A stretch of 42,208 nt of DNA from CAZHBA01 sp964530225 (GCA_964530225.1 CAZHBA010000100.1:1-42208), one strand, 5' to 3'; counted from the stretch's first letter, positions 24,996 to 34,664 are shown. The notes: generated by a model from the letters alone, not told the origin. Program-made: numbers and translations.

Positions 24996-27193
24996 TCGGC
25001 TGCGTCCAGCGCTAGGTGCATTTCCGGCATTAGCGGGTCCTCGCCGCTGCGGTGCAGGTCGGTCGAGAACAGCGTGCCGCAGCCGGCGCAGCAATATTGG
25101 TGCAGCACCACGCCGCTACCGTCGGCAAAATGGTTGACCGGGCTGAGGTCGGCGATTGGTGTTTCCACGATCACCGCGTATTGGCGCGGGTCATCGCCAG
25201 CCGGGCCGAAGGCGTGGCCGCAGTTGCGGCACCCCAGAACCGGTCCGTTCGCGCTGTTGCGCACCGCCAATACGTTGCCGACCCTAATTCGTTCGTCACC
25301 GGAGAAATCGAGATTGGTCAGCGGATTGGCGGCAGGTGGTTGCCCGCTATCGAGGCGCGCCTGGCGAGCTTGCTGCCGCGCTGCCTGGGTCGCATCGGTA
25401 TCAGCTGCGCCGTCACCGCCGAGCACGACGCCGTAGAGGCGCCGTGCCTCGTCGCTGGTGCACAGGCCGCGCCGCACATCGGCGGCGACAAGCGACAGTT
25501 CGCGACCCAGCGGGTCGCCATAGCCGCCGCCGCCAGTGCAGAAGCAGATCCACGCATCGTGGGCGTTGAGCCAGCGCACGTCCTTGGCGTTGACGACATC
25601 GGTCACACCTGACGATAGATCGGCGAGGCTGGTGGGGATGGTTCCCGCCGCGAACAGGTCCTGAATATCGATATCGCGCGCGACCACGTTGCGCTGGATG
25701 GACCCGGGCAGGCCGCCGGCGACGCCCTTTGTTTCCATGTGGCTACAGCCGGTGGAAAAATACACCGCCTCCATCGGATGCTCGGTGCCATAGGGGATGA
25801 ACATATATTCAATGCCGACGCCGCCACGCCAGGTGCCGGCACCGGCGGTCTCCTCGCGCTCGCGGCGATAGACGCACATCAGCGGGTGCAGGCTTTCGGT
25901 GCGCTCGATATTGGGAATGGCGTAGGCCGGGGCGATAAAGTTGCCGCAGGTGTCGATGCCGTCGCCGAACGAGCGCCCGCCGCCGCCGCCGACTGAATCG
26001 GTGAACATGTTAACGAAGACGCTGTCGTCGGCGCGCTTGCCGGCGATCACCGCCATGTTGACGCCGCCATAGCCCAGACCGATCACCTCCTGGCGCAGTT
26101 CCTCGCCGCCGCAGCCGTACATGCGCGCCATCGCTTCCCAGACTAGATTTCCGGTCGACTGGCAAGCGTTGACGGTGGCCATGCTGGTGCCGGCGGGAAA
26201 GATCGCGTTATTGATCGTGCCCTCTTCGGAAACGATGTCGATGCAATCCATCACCGCGCCGTGCGACCATGGCAGATCGAAGCACAGTAGCGGAAACAGC
26301 ACCTGCAGAATGCCGCCTATCAGCCCGCTGTAGGTACAGTTGACCGAGCCCAATACCTGCGCCTCGGTGCCGGTGAAATCGAAGGTCAGCCGGTCGCCGC
26401 GCTTGGTTAACGCCAGCTTAAGCCGGTACATGTCATTTTCCAGGCCGCTGTGATCGAGCAGCGCGTTGGCGTACCAGGTGCCGTTGGGCAGGCCGGCAAT
26501 GCGTTGGCGGATCGAGCGGCGCACATAGTCGAGGATCTGTTCCTGCACGGCCAGGAAGGTGTCCTTACCGTATTCCTCGATGATCGCGCGCAGACGGTCG
26601 CCGGTCTTGTTCTGGGCGACGATCTTGGCGCGCAGGTTGAGTGCGTTGATCGCCGGGGTACGCGTATTGCGCAGAAACATTGCCTCGACGTCGGTGCGCA
26701 TCTTGCCCTTGTCGACCATCTTGACCGGCGGGATCAACATCACCTCCTGGTAGGCGTCACGGGCGCCGACGGTCCAACTGCCGGGGCGCGAGCCGCCGAC
26801 ATCGAGTTCGTGCACCACCACGCCGGTCCAGGCAACCAGTTCGCCCTCGGCGAAGATTGGCACCACGACAGCAGTATCCATGGCGTGTAAGGCGCCGTAC
26901 CACGGGTCGTTGGTCATAAAGGCGTCGCCGTCGTGGATGTCGTCGCCGAACACTTCGAGCACGTTCTGCACGACGATATCGAGCGCCGAGGCCTGGCGGA
27001 TGACGTATACGCCGGCATACAGGCCGCGGCCTTCCGGCGTCAGGATAGCGGTGTTGAAATCGCCGGATTCGTAGACTGAGGGCGCGCCGGAGATGCGCCC
27101 CATCAACAGCGCCATCTCGTCGTTGATCTCCCACAGGCGGTGGCGCAGCACCTCGAAGGTGACGACGTCGACGCTGCTAGCTAGTTGCGTCAT
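24992..27193 (-). CDS. HyuB-type hydantoinase B/oxoprolinase subunit with C-terminal zinc-ribbon-like domain
   Basis: A 733-residue protein. Residues about 5-560 match the hydantoinase B/acetone carboxylase alpha family: FEVLRHRLWEINDEMALLMG, GDAFMTNDPWYGALHAMD, LRAKIVAQNKTGDRLRAIIE, GGGGGRSFGDGIDTCGNFIA and CTGGGGYGDPLGRE. Together with HyuA such proteins hydrolyse or carboxylate their substrate with ATP. The last roughly 120 residues carry two CxxC pairs (CRNCGHAFGP, CAGCGTLF), like the small gamma subunit of acetone carboxylase fused to the end. The start overlaps the hyuA stop as ATGA. The tail suggests a carboxylase-like complex, though the substrate is not evident. Confidence 0.92.
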   Translation of the reverse strand: MTQLASSVDVVTFEVLRHRLWEINDEMALLMGRISGAPSVYESGDFNTAILTPEGRGLYAGVYVIRQASALDIVVQNVLEVFGDDIHDGDAFMTNDPWYGALHAMDTAVVVPIFAEGELVAWTGVVVHELDVGGSRPGSWTVGARDAYQEVMLIPPVKMVDKGKMRTDVEAMFLRNTRTPAINALNLRAKIVAQNKTGDRLRAIIEEYGKDTFLAVQEQILDYVRRSIRQRIAGLPNGTWYANALLDHSGLENDMYRLKLALTKRGDRLTFDFTGTEAQVLGSVNCTYSGLIGGILQVLFPLLCFDLPWSHGAVMDCIDIVSEEGTINNAIFPAGTSMATVNACQSTGNLVWEAMARMYGCGGEELRQEVIGLGYGGVNMAVIAGKRADDSVFVNMFTDSVGGGGGRSFGDGIDTCGNFIAPAYAIPNIERTESLHPLMCVYRREREETAGAGTWRGGVGIEYMFIPYGTEHPMEAVYFSTGCSHMETKGVAGGLPGSIQRNVVARDIDIQDLFAAGTIPTSLADLSSGVTDVVNAKDVRWLNAHDAWICFCTGGGGYGDPLGRELSLVAADVRRGLCTSDEARRLYGVVLGGDGAADTDATQAARQQARQARLDSGQPPAANPLTNLDFSGDERIRVGNVLAVRNSANGPVLGCRNCGHAFGPAGDDPRQYAVIVETPIADLSPVNHFADGSGVVLHQYCCAGCGTLFSTDLHRSGEDPLMPEMHLALDAAE

Positions 27194-29313
27194 GACGCAC
27201 CCTCCTGGCGGAGGGTCAGTCCACCCATATTGTCGACTTCCATATGAGTGTCCGGTGGCACTACCACCGTGTCGCCGAAGCGCTGGACGATTGCCGGGCC
27301 GATCATTATCTGGCCGGCGCGCAAGCGGTCGCCGTCGTGTACCTGGGCGGTGACGAAGCCGTCAGCGCTAGAGAAATAAACCAGTCGTTCGCCCATTATT
27401 GAGTCGGCGCTATTACTGCCGGCCTCGATCGACAAGGTCGGCCGGTCGAGCGCCACCAGGCCGGTAACCCGGAAGGTTACCATCTCCATACCGGCCTCCA
27501 GATAGGCGCTGTTTTCGCCGTAGGTCTGTTCGTACTTAGCGACAAAATCGCTGCACGTTTGCGCTATGTCGGTTTCGATAAGATCGCTGTCCGGCAGGTC
27601 AACATCGAGTTCGTGCACCTGCATGGCAAACCGCATGTCAACGGCGCGGCTTAGTTGCACCTGCCCGGCGTCGATACCCTCGGCAGCGAAGCGCTCGACG
27701 ACCTGGCCGGCCAGTGTGTCGAGCATTTGGTTGACCGCTGCGATATCGTCCATGGCCAGCGGAGGGCGCACGCGAAACGAGCGTTCCTCCTGGAAGATCA
27801 AGTCGGTAGTAAGCATGCCAAGGGCGGAAAACATGCCGGAATCGCTGGGCACATAGGCCATGCGCGCGCCGATCTGCCGGGCCAGGAACGGCGCGTAGAC
27901 GGGACCGGCACCGCCATAGGCAAAGACAATGAAGCCGCGCGGGTCGAGGCCGCGCTCGACTGTCACCTTGCGCATCAGGTCAGCCATCTGTGCGCTGGAG
28001 ATTTCGGCGATGCCCGCGGCTAGATCTATCACCGGCATCGACAGGCGCTTGGCGACCGTCGCCAGCGCCGCCTCCGCCGCGTCCCGGTTCAGGTGGACAG
28101 TGCCGCCGAGCGGGTGGTTGGCATTGAGGTAACCCAGAACCAGATGGGCGTCGGTGACGGTCGGTTCGGTGCCTCCGCGCCCGTAGCAGGCCGGCCCTGG
28201 CATGGCGCCGGCGCTGTGCGGTCCGACGCGCAGACTGCCGCCTCTGTCGACCCAGGCGATTGAGCCGCCACCGGCGCCGATCGATTTGACGTAAATCTTC
28301 GGCGTCAGATAGGCGTACTGGTCGATCACTGGCAGCGGGTCCATTTGCACCCGGTCGTCAAAGACCAAGCCGACATCGAAGGTGGTGCCGCCGACATCGG
28401 TGCAGATAATGTTGCGCTCATCGGTAATGCCGCTGAAGAAGTGGCTGCCGAGGACGCCGCCAGCAGGACCGGAGTCGATTGTTAGCAAAGGCCGGTTGCG
28501 GATCGCCGGTACCGTGCTGAGTCCGCCGTTCGACTGCATGACTAGCAGTGAGCACGCCATGCCTTGTTTTTTGAGTTGGGTCTCCAGACGGTAGAGGTAA
28601 TCGCCGACGGTGGGACCAATATAGGAATTGAACACAGTAGAAACGCTGCGCTCGTATTCGCCGAGCAGCGGAGCCACTTCCGATGACAGCGACAGATAAA
28701 GGCCGGGATGAGCGGCGCGCACATGTTCCGCGATTTGCTGCTCATGGTCAGGTCTGACGAACGACCACAGCAGGCATATCGCCAATGCCTCTATGCCCGA
28801 GGCGACAAGTTCGTCGACCGCGGCGAGGGCACCGTCGAGGTCGAGCGCGACGACCACATCGCCATTCACGTCGATTCGTTCGGTGACGGCGCGAATGTCC
28901 TCTGGCGCGACGATCGGCGGATCGGCCTTCGACAAGTGGGTGATGTGGGTTTTCTCGCGCTCGCTGAGCCCCATAATTTTCTGCCGTACGCGGCCAATGG
29001 TGATGGTCTGCTCGTGGCCGCGCGTCATCAGCAGGCCGGTGCGCGCGCCACGGCGCTGAGCCAACGTGTTGGTGCCGACCGTGGTGCCATGCACGAACGC
29101 GGTGGTGCGTGTCAGCAGGTCCGGTACGGTTGACGACAGGATCTCGGCGGCAAAATTTAGGCAATCGAGCACGCCGTCGGTGGGATCGCTAGGTGTGGTT
29201 AGTGCTTTGGTTGTCAGGCGGCGACCCGATTGCGCCAGGATCACGCAATCGGTGAAAGTGCCGCCGATATCGACGCCGATACGTAGACCTTCCTGTGGGG
29301 CTATGGCGTTCAT
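27190..29313 (-). CDS. HyuA-type hydantoinase A/oxoprolinase subunit
   Basis: A 707-residue ATP-binding subunit of the actin/hexokinase-like hydantoinase A family. Nucleotide motifs are GVDIGGTFTDCV at residues 13-24 and ICTDVGGTTFDVGLVF in the second lobe. IGAGGGSIAWVDRGGSLRVG and PGPACYGRGGTEPTVTDA are family signatures. It acts with the overlapping HyuB on a cyclic amide or ketone-like substrate. GGGGAATC lies just before the start. It is divergent from dctP, and such pairs are often next to transporters for their substrate. Confidence 0.95.
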   Translation of the reverse strand: MNAIAPQEGLRIGVDIGGTFTDCVILAQSGRRLTTKALTTPSDPTDGVLDCLNFAAEILSSTVPDLLTRTTAFVHGTTVGTNTLAQRRGARTGLLMTRGHEQTITIGRVRQKIMGLSEREKTHITHLSKADPPIVAPEDIRAVTERIDVNGDVVVALDLDGALAAVDELVASGIEALAICLLWSFVRPDHEQQIAEHVRAAHPGLYLSLSSEVAPLLGEYERSVSTVFNSYIGPTVGDYLYRLETQLKKQGMACSLLVMQSNGGLSTVPAIRNRPLLTIDSGPAGGVLGSHFFSGITDERNIICTDVGGTTFDVGLVFDDRVQMDPLPVIDQYAYLTPKIYVKSIGAGGGSIAWVDRGGSLRVGPHSAGAMPGPACYGRGGTEPTVTDAHLVLGYLNANHPLGGTVHLNRDAAEAALATVAKRLSMPVIDLAAGIAEISSAQMADLMRKVTVERGLDPRGFIVFAYGGAGPVYAPFLARQIGARMAYVPSDSGMFSALGMLTTDLIFQEERSFRVRPPLAMDDIAAVNQMLDTLAGQVVERFAAEGIDAGQVQLSRAVDMRFAMQVHELDVDLPDSDLIETDIAQTCSDFVAKYEQTYGENSAYLEAGMEMVTFRVTGLVALDRPTLSIEAGSNSADSIMGERLVYFSSADGFVTAQVHDGDRLRAGQIMIGPAIVQRFGDTVVVPPDTHMEVDNMGGLTLRQEGAS

Positions 29314-29458
29314 GATTCCCCATTTCCGCAGTCCGCAGAGGCGCTGTCAATCGTACACTGGCACCAAATACGGGAGGTTCGCTTCGCCATGGAGACCGTC
29401 AATAGAACTATCTGTTTACGGAACAATCTATCCGAGAATAGCGGCTCGTTTTTAGCGT

Positions 29459-30478
29459 TTGCCGGCTTCGGCGCAGCAGACGATCAATCTCACGGCGATC
29501 TCAGGTTATCCGCCGCCCGCGACGTGGATCGGTTCATTGGTCGACGCCTACATGCCGGCGGTCGACGCACGGTTGGCCAAGACCGGTAAATTCAAGATCA
29601 ACTGGAACAAGGGCATCAGCGGCCAGATTGTAAAGCCGCGCGGCGAGCTCGAAGGTATCGAGACTGGCCTCGGTGATCTGGGCGTGGTCGTCACGGCGTT
29701 CCACGCCGATAAGGTGCCACTGTACGACGTGTCGTTTAAAACGCCGTTCACGTCGAACGACATTGCGCTGATCAGTAAGGTTACGCAGAAAATGGTCGAC
29801 ACCTTCCCGCAGTACAACGAAACCTGGCTAAAGCAGTTTAACCAGGTGCCGTTGGGCCCGACGGGCGCAGTCGACAACTACATGCTGTGGTCGGCCAAGC
29901 AGATCACCAGCATCGACCAGGTGAAGGGCCGCAAGGTCGGTGCCGCCGGTCCGAACCTACCCTGGGTGACAGCGATTGGCGCTGCCGGTGTGCAGACCAA
30001 TCTGGCGGAGGCATATAACAGCCTGTCGACCGGAATTTACGACAACATGATCGTCTGGCGTCAGGCGGCGGGTGCGTTCAAGCTATGCGAGCCGGCACCG
30101 TTCGCTTATGACGCCACACTAGGTGGGGTGAACGGCTTCTCGCTCAACGTCAACAGCGATGTTTGGGATGGGTTACCCGACGAGGTCAAGAAGGCCTTGC
30201 AGGATAGCTTGTCGGCTTGGGTGAACGAGAACGTGAAGCGTGTTAACGACGGCGCCTCCAAGGGCGTTGCCCGGTGCGAAAAAGAATTTGGCACCGTGGT
30301 GACCAAAGCTTCGCCAAAGGATTGCCAGGCATGGGCGATGGCGCTACCGCCGCTCGGCAAGCAATGGGCCGAGCAACGTAATAAGGCAGGACAGCCGGGA
30401 ACGGCGATTCTGAAAGCCTGGATGGACGAGATACGGGCGGCTAACCAGCCGATCGCGCGTCATTGGGACCGCGATTAG
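29459..30478 (+). CDS. dctP: TRAP transporter solute-binding protein DctP, export signal not visible
   Basis: The mature domain of a DctP-family periplasmic binding protein (about 335 residues) is intact: QTINLTAISGYPPPATWIGS, GISGQIVKPRGELEGIETGL, GRKVGAAGPNLPWVTAIG and SLSTGIYDNMIVWRQAAGAF. The frame opens with LPASAQQ, which looks like the end of a signal peptide, but directly upstream is an in-frame TAG (29453-29455). A neighbouring frame with ATG 29389 and GGGAGG does not give a hydrophobic signal either. As read, the protein would not be exported. With the stop in dctM the transporter is probably dead. The ligand is likely an organic acid related to the hyu substrate, by inference. Confidence 0.8.
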   Translation: MPASAQQTINLTAISGYPPPATWIGSLVDAYMPAVDARLAKTGKFKINWNKGISGQIVKPRGELEGIETGLGDLGVVVTAFHADKVPLYDVSFKTPFTSNDIALISKVTQKMVDTFPQYNETWLKQFNQVPLGPTGAVDNYMLWSAKQITSIDQVKGRKVGAAGPNLPWVTAIGAAGVQTNLAEAYNSLSTGIYDNMIVWRQAAGAFKLCEPAPFAYDATLGGVNGFSLNVNSDVWDGLPDEVKKALQDSLSAWVNENVKRVNDGASKGVARCEKEFGTVVTKASPKDCQAWAMALPPLGKQWAEQRNKAGQPGTAILKAWMDEIRAANQPIARHWDRD

Positions 30479-30523
30479 TTCTCGCGTTTCATCCCGGTGT
30501 TTATGTCCGGGGAATAGGTGAGG

Positions 30524-30545
30524 GGAGCCGCCGTAAGGCGGCTTC
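30524..30545 (+). other. Hairpin between dctP and dctQ
   Basis: GGAGCCGCC-GTAA-GGCGGCTTC forms a nine-base stem (one G-T pair) with a tetraloop and no U-tract, 45 nt after dctP. Such hairpins in binding-protein operons often protect the upstream mRNA so that more binding protein than membrane subunit is made. Confidence 0.5.
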
Positions 30546-30554
30546 CGGCTATCC

Positions 30555-31145
30555 TTGACTGCAATCCTTAATTTCCTCGATTTCTTGCGGCGTATCTTCG
30601 ACTGGATCGTCGTCGGCGCCAACGCAGCGGCGTCGGTGTGGATCTTTGTCCTGATGGCGTTGGTCACAACCGATATCGTGCTGCGCTTTATTTTCGGTTC
30701 GCCTATTAGCGGCGTGACCGAGATCGTCGAAATATCGATCGTCATCATCCTCTACCTGCAGCTCACCCACACGTTGAAGGTGGGTCGCATGACCCGCTCG
30801 GATGCCCTGTATTCCAGTATTCTGCGGCGTTATCCACCCGTCGGGAACATCATGGGTATCCTGTTTAGCGCCGCCGGTGTCGGGCTGATGATCGCCATCA
30901 TCAAGGGCGGCTGGCCGAAATGGATACAGGCCTACGAAGGCAATTTTTTCGTTGGTAATACTGGCGTTTTCACCTTTCCTGAATGGCCGCAGCGGTTCAT
31001 CCTGGTGATCGGCTACGCCATGCTGGCCATTCAATTTGCGTTGCTGGCCCTCGACAATATTCGCGGTCTGTTCGGTAAACCGCCGCTTGAACACGAAGAA
31101 GCGATCGATGTCGAAGTCGATGTCATCGAGGAAAGCCAGCAGTGA
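30555..31145 (+). CDS. dctQ: TRAP transporter small membrane subunit DctQ
   Basis: A 196-residue protein with four hydrophobic segments (VVGANAAASVWIFVLMALVT, ITEIVEISIVIILYLQLTH in outline, IMGILFSAAGVGLMIAII, FILVIGYAMLAIQFALLAL), as in the DctQ family. The start is TTG at 30555, the only plausible one; it sits 9 nt after the hairpin. An acidic tail follows. Its stop TGA overlaps the dctM start GTG (GTGA). The gene itself is intact. Confidence 0.88.
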   Translation: MTAILNFLDFLRRIFDWIVVGANAAASVWIFVLMALVTTDIVLRFIFGSPISGVTEIVEISIVIILYLQLTHTLKVGRMTRSDALYSSILRRYPPVGNIMGILFSAAGVGLMIAIIKGGWPKWIQAYEGNFFVGNTGVFTFPEWPQRFILVIGYAMLAIQFALLALDNIRGLFGKPPLEHEEAIDVEVDVIEESQQ

Positions 31146-32491
31146 GCAGCCTGGAAATTGGCCTCACCTCGATCGTCGCCATGCTGGTGCTGATCTATAT
31201 CGGCATGTATGTGCCGATCGTTCTGGCGTTGATCTCGTTCGTCGGCGTGTGAGTGGTCAAGGGTAACGTCAATATCGCCTTCAGTCTGTTGTGGGTGGCC
31301 TCGGCGAAGACCGTCGGTAATTTCCTGTTCGGCGTCATCCCGCTATTCGTATTGATGGGCCTATTGGTTAGTGCGGCGGGCATGGGGCGCGATACCTATG
31401 ATATTGCGCACTCGTTTCTGCACCGTGTGCGCGGTGGGCTGGGTATGGCCACGGTCGTCGCCAACGCCATCTTCGCTGCGATTACCGGTGTGTCGATCGC
31501 CTCGGCGACGGTGTTCTCGCGCATCTCGGTGCCGGAGATGCTGCGCTACGGCTATAAGGGCCGCTTCGCCGTGGGTACCGTCGCCGGCTCGTCGGTGCTC
31601 GGTATGTTAATTCCACCGAGCATTCTCTTGATTATCTATGCGCTGATTGCCGAGGAATCGGTCGGCGACCTGTTCATCGCGGGCGTCGGTCCCGGCATCC
31701 TGTTGACCGCCGCCTTTTGCGGGCTCATCGCCATCATGGCGTACGGTTTCCCCAATTCGGTGGCACTTCCCGAAACTTTCACCGACGATCCTGGCGCCGC
31801 TGACGACCATTTAAGCAGCCGGGAACTGATGATGAAGTCGATCCCCATCATCGTGCTAATTATCGTCGTGCTCGGCGGTATTTATGCCGGCCTCTACACG
31901 CCGACCGAAGCCGATGCGGCGGGCGCCTTCGTTGCCCTACTGTTCGCCCTGTGGCGGCGGACCCTAATGTGGCGCCGGCTGTGGGACATTCTTGTGGAAA
32001 CCGGCCACATCTCAGCTACTCTGCTGTTCCTCATTGCCGCCGCCAGCATGTATAGCCGCATGCTCGGCATCACCGGGCTGCCGACGCAGCTTGGTGTTTG
32101 GATTAATTCGCTCGACGCCAGCCTGGGAATGCTGCTGTTCATCTACGTCGTGATCGTGCTGGTGCTCGGCACGATTATCGATTCGGTGTCGATCATGCTG
32201 ATCACGGTACCGCTGTTCCTGGTGGTGCTGAAGCCGTTCGGTGTCGATCTGGTGTGGTTCGGCATCGTCACCATCGTCGCCACCGAGATCGGTCTGCTGA
32301 CGCCGCCGCTGGGGCTGGCGGTCTATGTGATCAAAAGTTCGCTCGACCGCGACGATATCTCGCTCGCCGACATATTTATCGGCGCGGCGCCGTTCACGCT
32401 AACCATGCTCATTGTGCTGATCTTGGTTATTATCTTTCCCGATATCAGCCTGTGGCTGGTCGAACTGCGAAGATCGCTGATCGCACCTTAA
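31142..32491 (+). pseudogene. dctM: TRAP transporter large membrane subunit DctM with an in-frame TGA
   Basis: GTG 31142 overlaps the dctQ stop and opens SSLEIGLTSIVAMLVLIYIG, MYVPIVLALISFVGV, then TGA at codon 37 (31250-31252) where relatives often have Trp. The frame then continues without defect for 412 codons (VVKGNVNIAFSLLWVASAKT, VSIASATVFSRISVPEM, MLIPPSILLIIYALIAEESV, LTPPLGLAVYVIKSSL), full family length. A GTG directly follows the TGA, so restart after termination is conceivable, but the product would lack the first membrane helix. DctM is the channel subunit of the sodium-driven importer. Confidence 0.85.
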
Positions 32492-32502
32492 CGCTTGTCG
32501 GC

Positions 32503-32919
32503 TTATTCGAGCAGCATCCAGGTCGTCCAAATATTTGCCATCGGGTCGCCGGTGACGCCGTCTTCCAGCCTGATCTGACCGAAAACTATGCGTTTGCCGG
32601 CTTTGACAATCTCGCCGCGGGCGACGATGTCGACATTGTGGGCGGCTGTCATAAAGCTTGTGGTCATGTCGACGGTGGTCATGTTGCGGTAGCCGCCAAC
32701 GGCAGACGAGATCACCACTACCATGGCCGAATCCGCGAAGGCCAGCATCGATTGGCCGGAGATAACTCCGCCGTCGCGCGCTAGATGGTTGCCATAGGGC
32801 ATGCGCAGAACTGCGCCGTCGCCCGTCGTTTCTTCGACGCGAATACTTAAATCCTTGACCCAGGGCGCCATTTTCGTATCGATAATGTCTTGCCCTTCAG
32901 CAACGGTTATCCCACTCAT
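32503..32919 (-). CDS. PaaI-family thioesterase (hotdog fold)
   Basis: A 138-residue single-hotdog protein. The family motif is GGVISGQSMLAFADSAMVVV, followed by TTVDMTTSFMTAAHNVDIVA and GEIVKAGKRIVFGQIRLEDG. PaaI-like thioesterases cleave acyl- or aryl-CoA. The start has GAGAGG six bases upstream. It is divergent from the next alpha/beta hydrolase, with only 27 bp between the two start codons, so their promoters must overlap the opposite genes. Confidence 0.88.
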   Translation of the reverse strand: MSGITVAEGQDIIDTKMAPWVKDLSIRVEETTGDGAVLRMPYGNHLARDGGVISGQSMLAFADSAMVVVISSAVGGYRNMTTVDMTTSFMTAAHNVDIVARGEIVKAGKRIVFGQIRLEDGVTGDPMANIWTTWMLLE

Positions 32920-32946
32920 TTTTTCCTCTCAACGGATCGTTTCATA

Positions 32947-33822
32947 ATGCAACAGGTTAATTTCTACAGCGACGGTCTACGTTTGTCCGGCGAATTTAAC
33001 GCAGCACCTGGCGGCGGCATAGCGCTGGGCGTGGTGTGTGTGCACGGCTATACCGGTCGCAAAGAGACCTACATGCCGCCATTTGTGCGCGCGCTGAACG
33101 CCGCCGGATTTCACACGCTCGATTTTTACCACCGAGGCTTCGGCGACAGCGAAGGTATCCGCCTGCGCGCCGATCCAGAAGCGCAGGTCCGCGATATCCT
33201 TTCGGCGCTGATCTTTCTGCGCCAGCGTCCCGAGGTCGATGCTGCGCGCGTCGCGATCATGGGGCTAAGCCATGGTGGTGGCGTCTCGATCAAGGCAGCG
33301 GCGCTGGACTCAGAGGTTAAATGTCTCGTTACCATAGGTGCGCCGGGCAATGGTGAGCGCTGGATGAAAAGCAAACGCCGCGACGAGGAATGGACGGCGT
33401 TCGAGACGGAACTGGCGGCCGATCGTATCGAGCGCGTGCTCACGGGCCAGTCGAAACGTGTTCCTTACATCGAGTTGGCGCCGCCGGGTCTGGCCGAACG
33501 AACTGCGTTTAAGACCATGTATCGGCCCGAGGATGCCAACCCGGAAGGCTATCCGCTGGAAAATATCGACCTGGCACTGGCGTTCCGCGCTGAAGATTTT
33601 GCTCATCTCATTGCGCCGCGTCCGTGGCTGTTGATCCATGGTATCGACGACACCATAGTACGCTTCGTCGAAGCGCAGTCGCTATTTGAGCGGGCGAGAG
33701 AACCGAAGAAGCTGTTTACGATACCCGGTATCAACCACGCTGATGTCTACGAGGCGCGCAACGCCGAAGTGTTTCGCTCCGTTGCCGCCGAGACCGTCGC
33801 CTGGTTCGGCGCACATCTCTAG
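32947..33822 (+). CDS. Alpha/beta hydrolase (acylpeptidase/dienelactone hydrolase-like)
   Basis: A 291-residue hydrolase. Motifs in order: VVCVHGYTGRKETYMPP (oxyanion region), DFYHRGFGDSEG, nucleophile elbow GLSHGGG, acid in LLIHGIDDTIVRF and catalytic His in IPGINHADVYEARN. No signal peptide. I chose ATG 32947; the longer frame would run into the thioesterase start on the other strand. Substrate unknown. Confidence 0.88.
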   Translation: MQQVNFYSDGLRLSGEFNAAPGGGIALGVVCVHGYTGRKETYMPPFVRALNAAGFHTLDFYHRGFGDSEGIRLRADPEAQVRDILSALIFLRQRPEVDAARVAIMGLSHGGGVSIKAAALDSEVKCLVTIGAPGNGERWMKSKRRDEEWTAFETELAADRIERVLTGQSKRVPYIELAPPGLAERTAFKTMYRPEDANPEGYPLENIDLALAFRAEDFAHLIAPRPWLLIHGIDDTIVRFVEAQSLFERAREPKKLFTIPGINHADVYEARNAEVFRSVAAETVAWFGAHL

Positions 33823-33893
33823 ATTGGGAATGCCTCGTTCTGGAGTAACATAATGGCAGCGGCGGGCCGAACCGCCAGCAGGCAGGGGGAGAG

Positions 33894-34664
33894 ATGGAAA
33901 ACCTATTCGATCTGGACGGTCAGGTGGCGGTGGTCACCGGTGCGTCGAGTGGGCTGGGCGCTCACTTCGCCGAGACCCTGGCTCAGGCGGGCGCCAAGGT
34001 CGCCATCGGTGCGCGGCGGGTCGATCGGTTGAGCACGCTGGCCGAAAAAATTGCCGGAGATGATGGTCGGGTTTTGCCGATCAAACTCGATGTTACCGAA
34101 GCGCAATCGGTCGTCGAGGCGGTACGCATTGCCGAGAGAGAGCTCGGGCCGATCTCGATCCTGGTGAACAATGCTGGCCTTCCGTCCGGTGGCAAGGTGC
34201 TGGAGATGGAAGAAGAAGAGTGGGATAGCGTGCTCGACACCAACCTCAAAGGCGCTTGGCTAATGGCGCGCGAGGTTGGCCGCCATATGGTTGAGCACGA
34301 AACCGCCGGGCGCATCATCAACATCTCGTCGGTCATCGGCGTTAGCACAGCGGCGAAGCGGGTTCTGGCCTATTCGATCTCCAAGGCCGGGTTGGTGAAC
34401 CTGACGAAAACAATGGCGCTGGAACTTGGCGAGCAGGGCATCCGGGTTAACGCCATCGCACCGGGTTACATTCAAACCGAGCTCAATCATAATTTTCTAA
34501 ATAGCTCAGCGGGACAACGCATCGCCACCCGTGTACCTCTAGGTCGTTTCGGCGAGACCACTGACCTTGACGGCGTATTGCTGCTGTTGGCGGGACCGGC
34601 GGCGAGCTATATCACCGGCGCGATCTTTAACGTCGATGGCGGTCTATCCCTGTCGAGCCTCTGA
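33894..34664 (+). CDS. SDR family oxidoreductase in a 4-hydroxyacid-type module
   Basis: A 256-residue classical short-chain dehydrogenase. Cofactor loop TGASSGLG, NNAG, catalytic Ser in IINISSVIG and Y-x-x-x-K in AYSISKAGL. The C-terminus YITGAIFNVDGGLSLSSL is typical. AGGGGGAGAG lies just upstream of the start. It is followed 30 nt later by an acyl-CoA dehydrogenase gene and then by an APH-type kinase gene. This trio is the layout seen in the Pseudomonas lva (levulinate) operon and around ACAD10/11-like genes. Confidence 0.93.
   Translation: MENLFDLDGQVAVVTGASSGLGAHFAETLAQAGAKVAIGARRVDRLSTLAEKIAGDDGRVLPIKLDVTEAQSVVEAVRIAERELGPISILVNNAGLPSGGKVLEMEEEEWDSVLDTNLKGAWLMAREVGRHMVEHETAGRIINISSVIGVSTAAKRVLAYSISKAGLVNLTKTMALELGEQGIRVNAIAPGYIQTELNHNFLNSSAGQRIATRVPLGRFGETTDLDGVLLLLAGPAASYITGAIFNVDGGLSLSSL

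Noticed and set aside
11189..31252. UGA recoded as tryptophan, suggested by TGA at Trp positions in two genes
   Set aside because: TGA ends intact genes in tight contexts (narJ in an ATGA overlap with narI, hyuA and hyuB in ATGA overlaps, the GT2 gene, the acyl-CoA synthetase). Other broken genes carry TAA and TAG. Nonsense mutation is the simpler reading.
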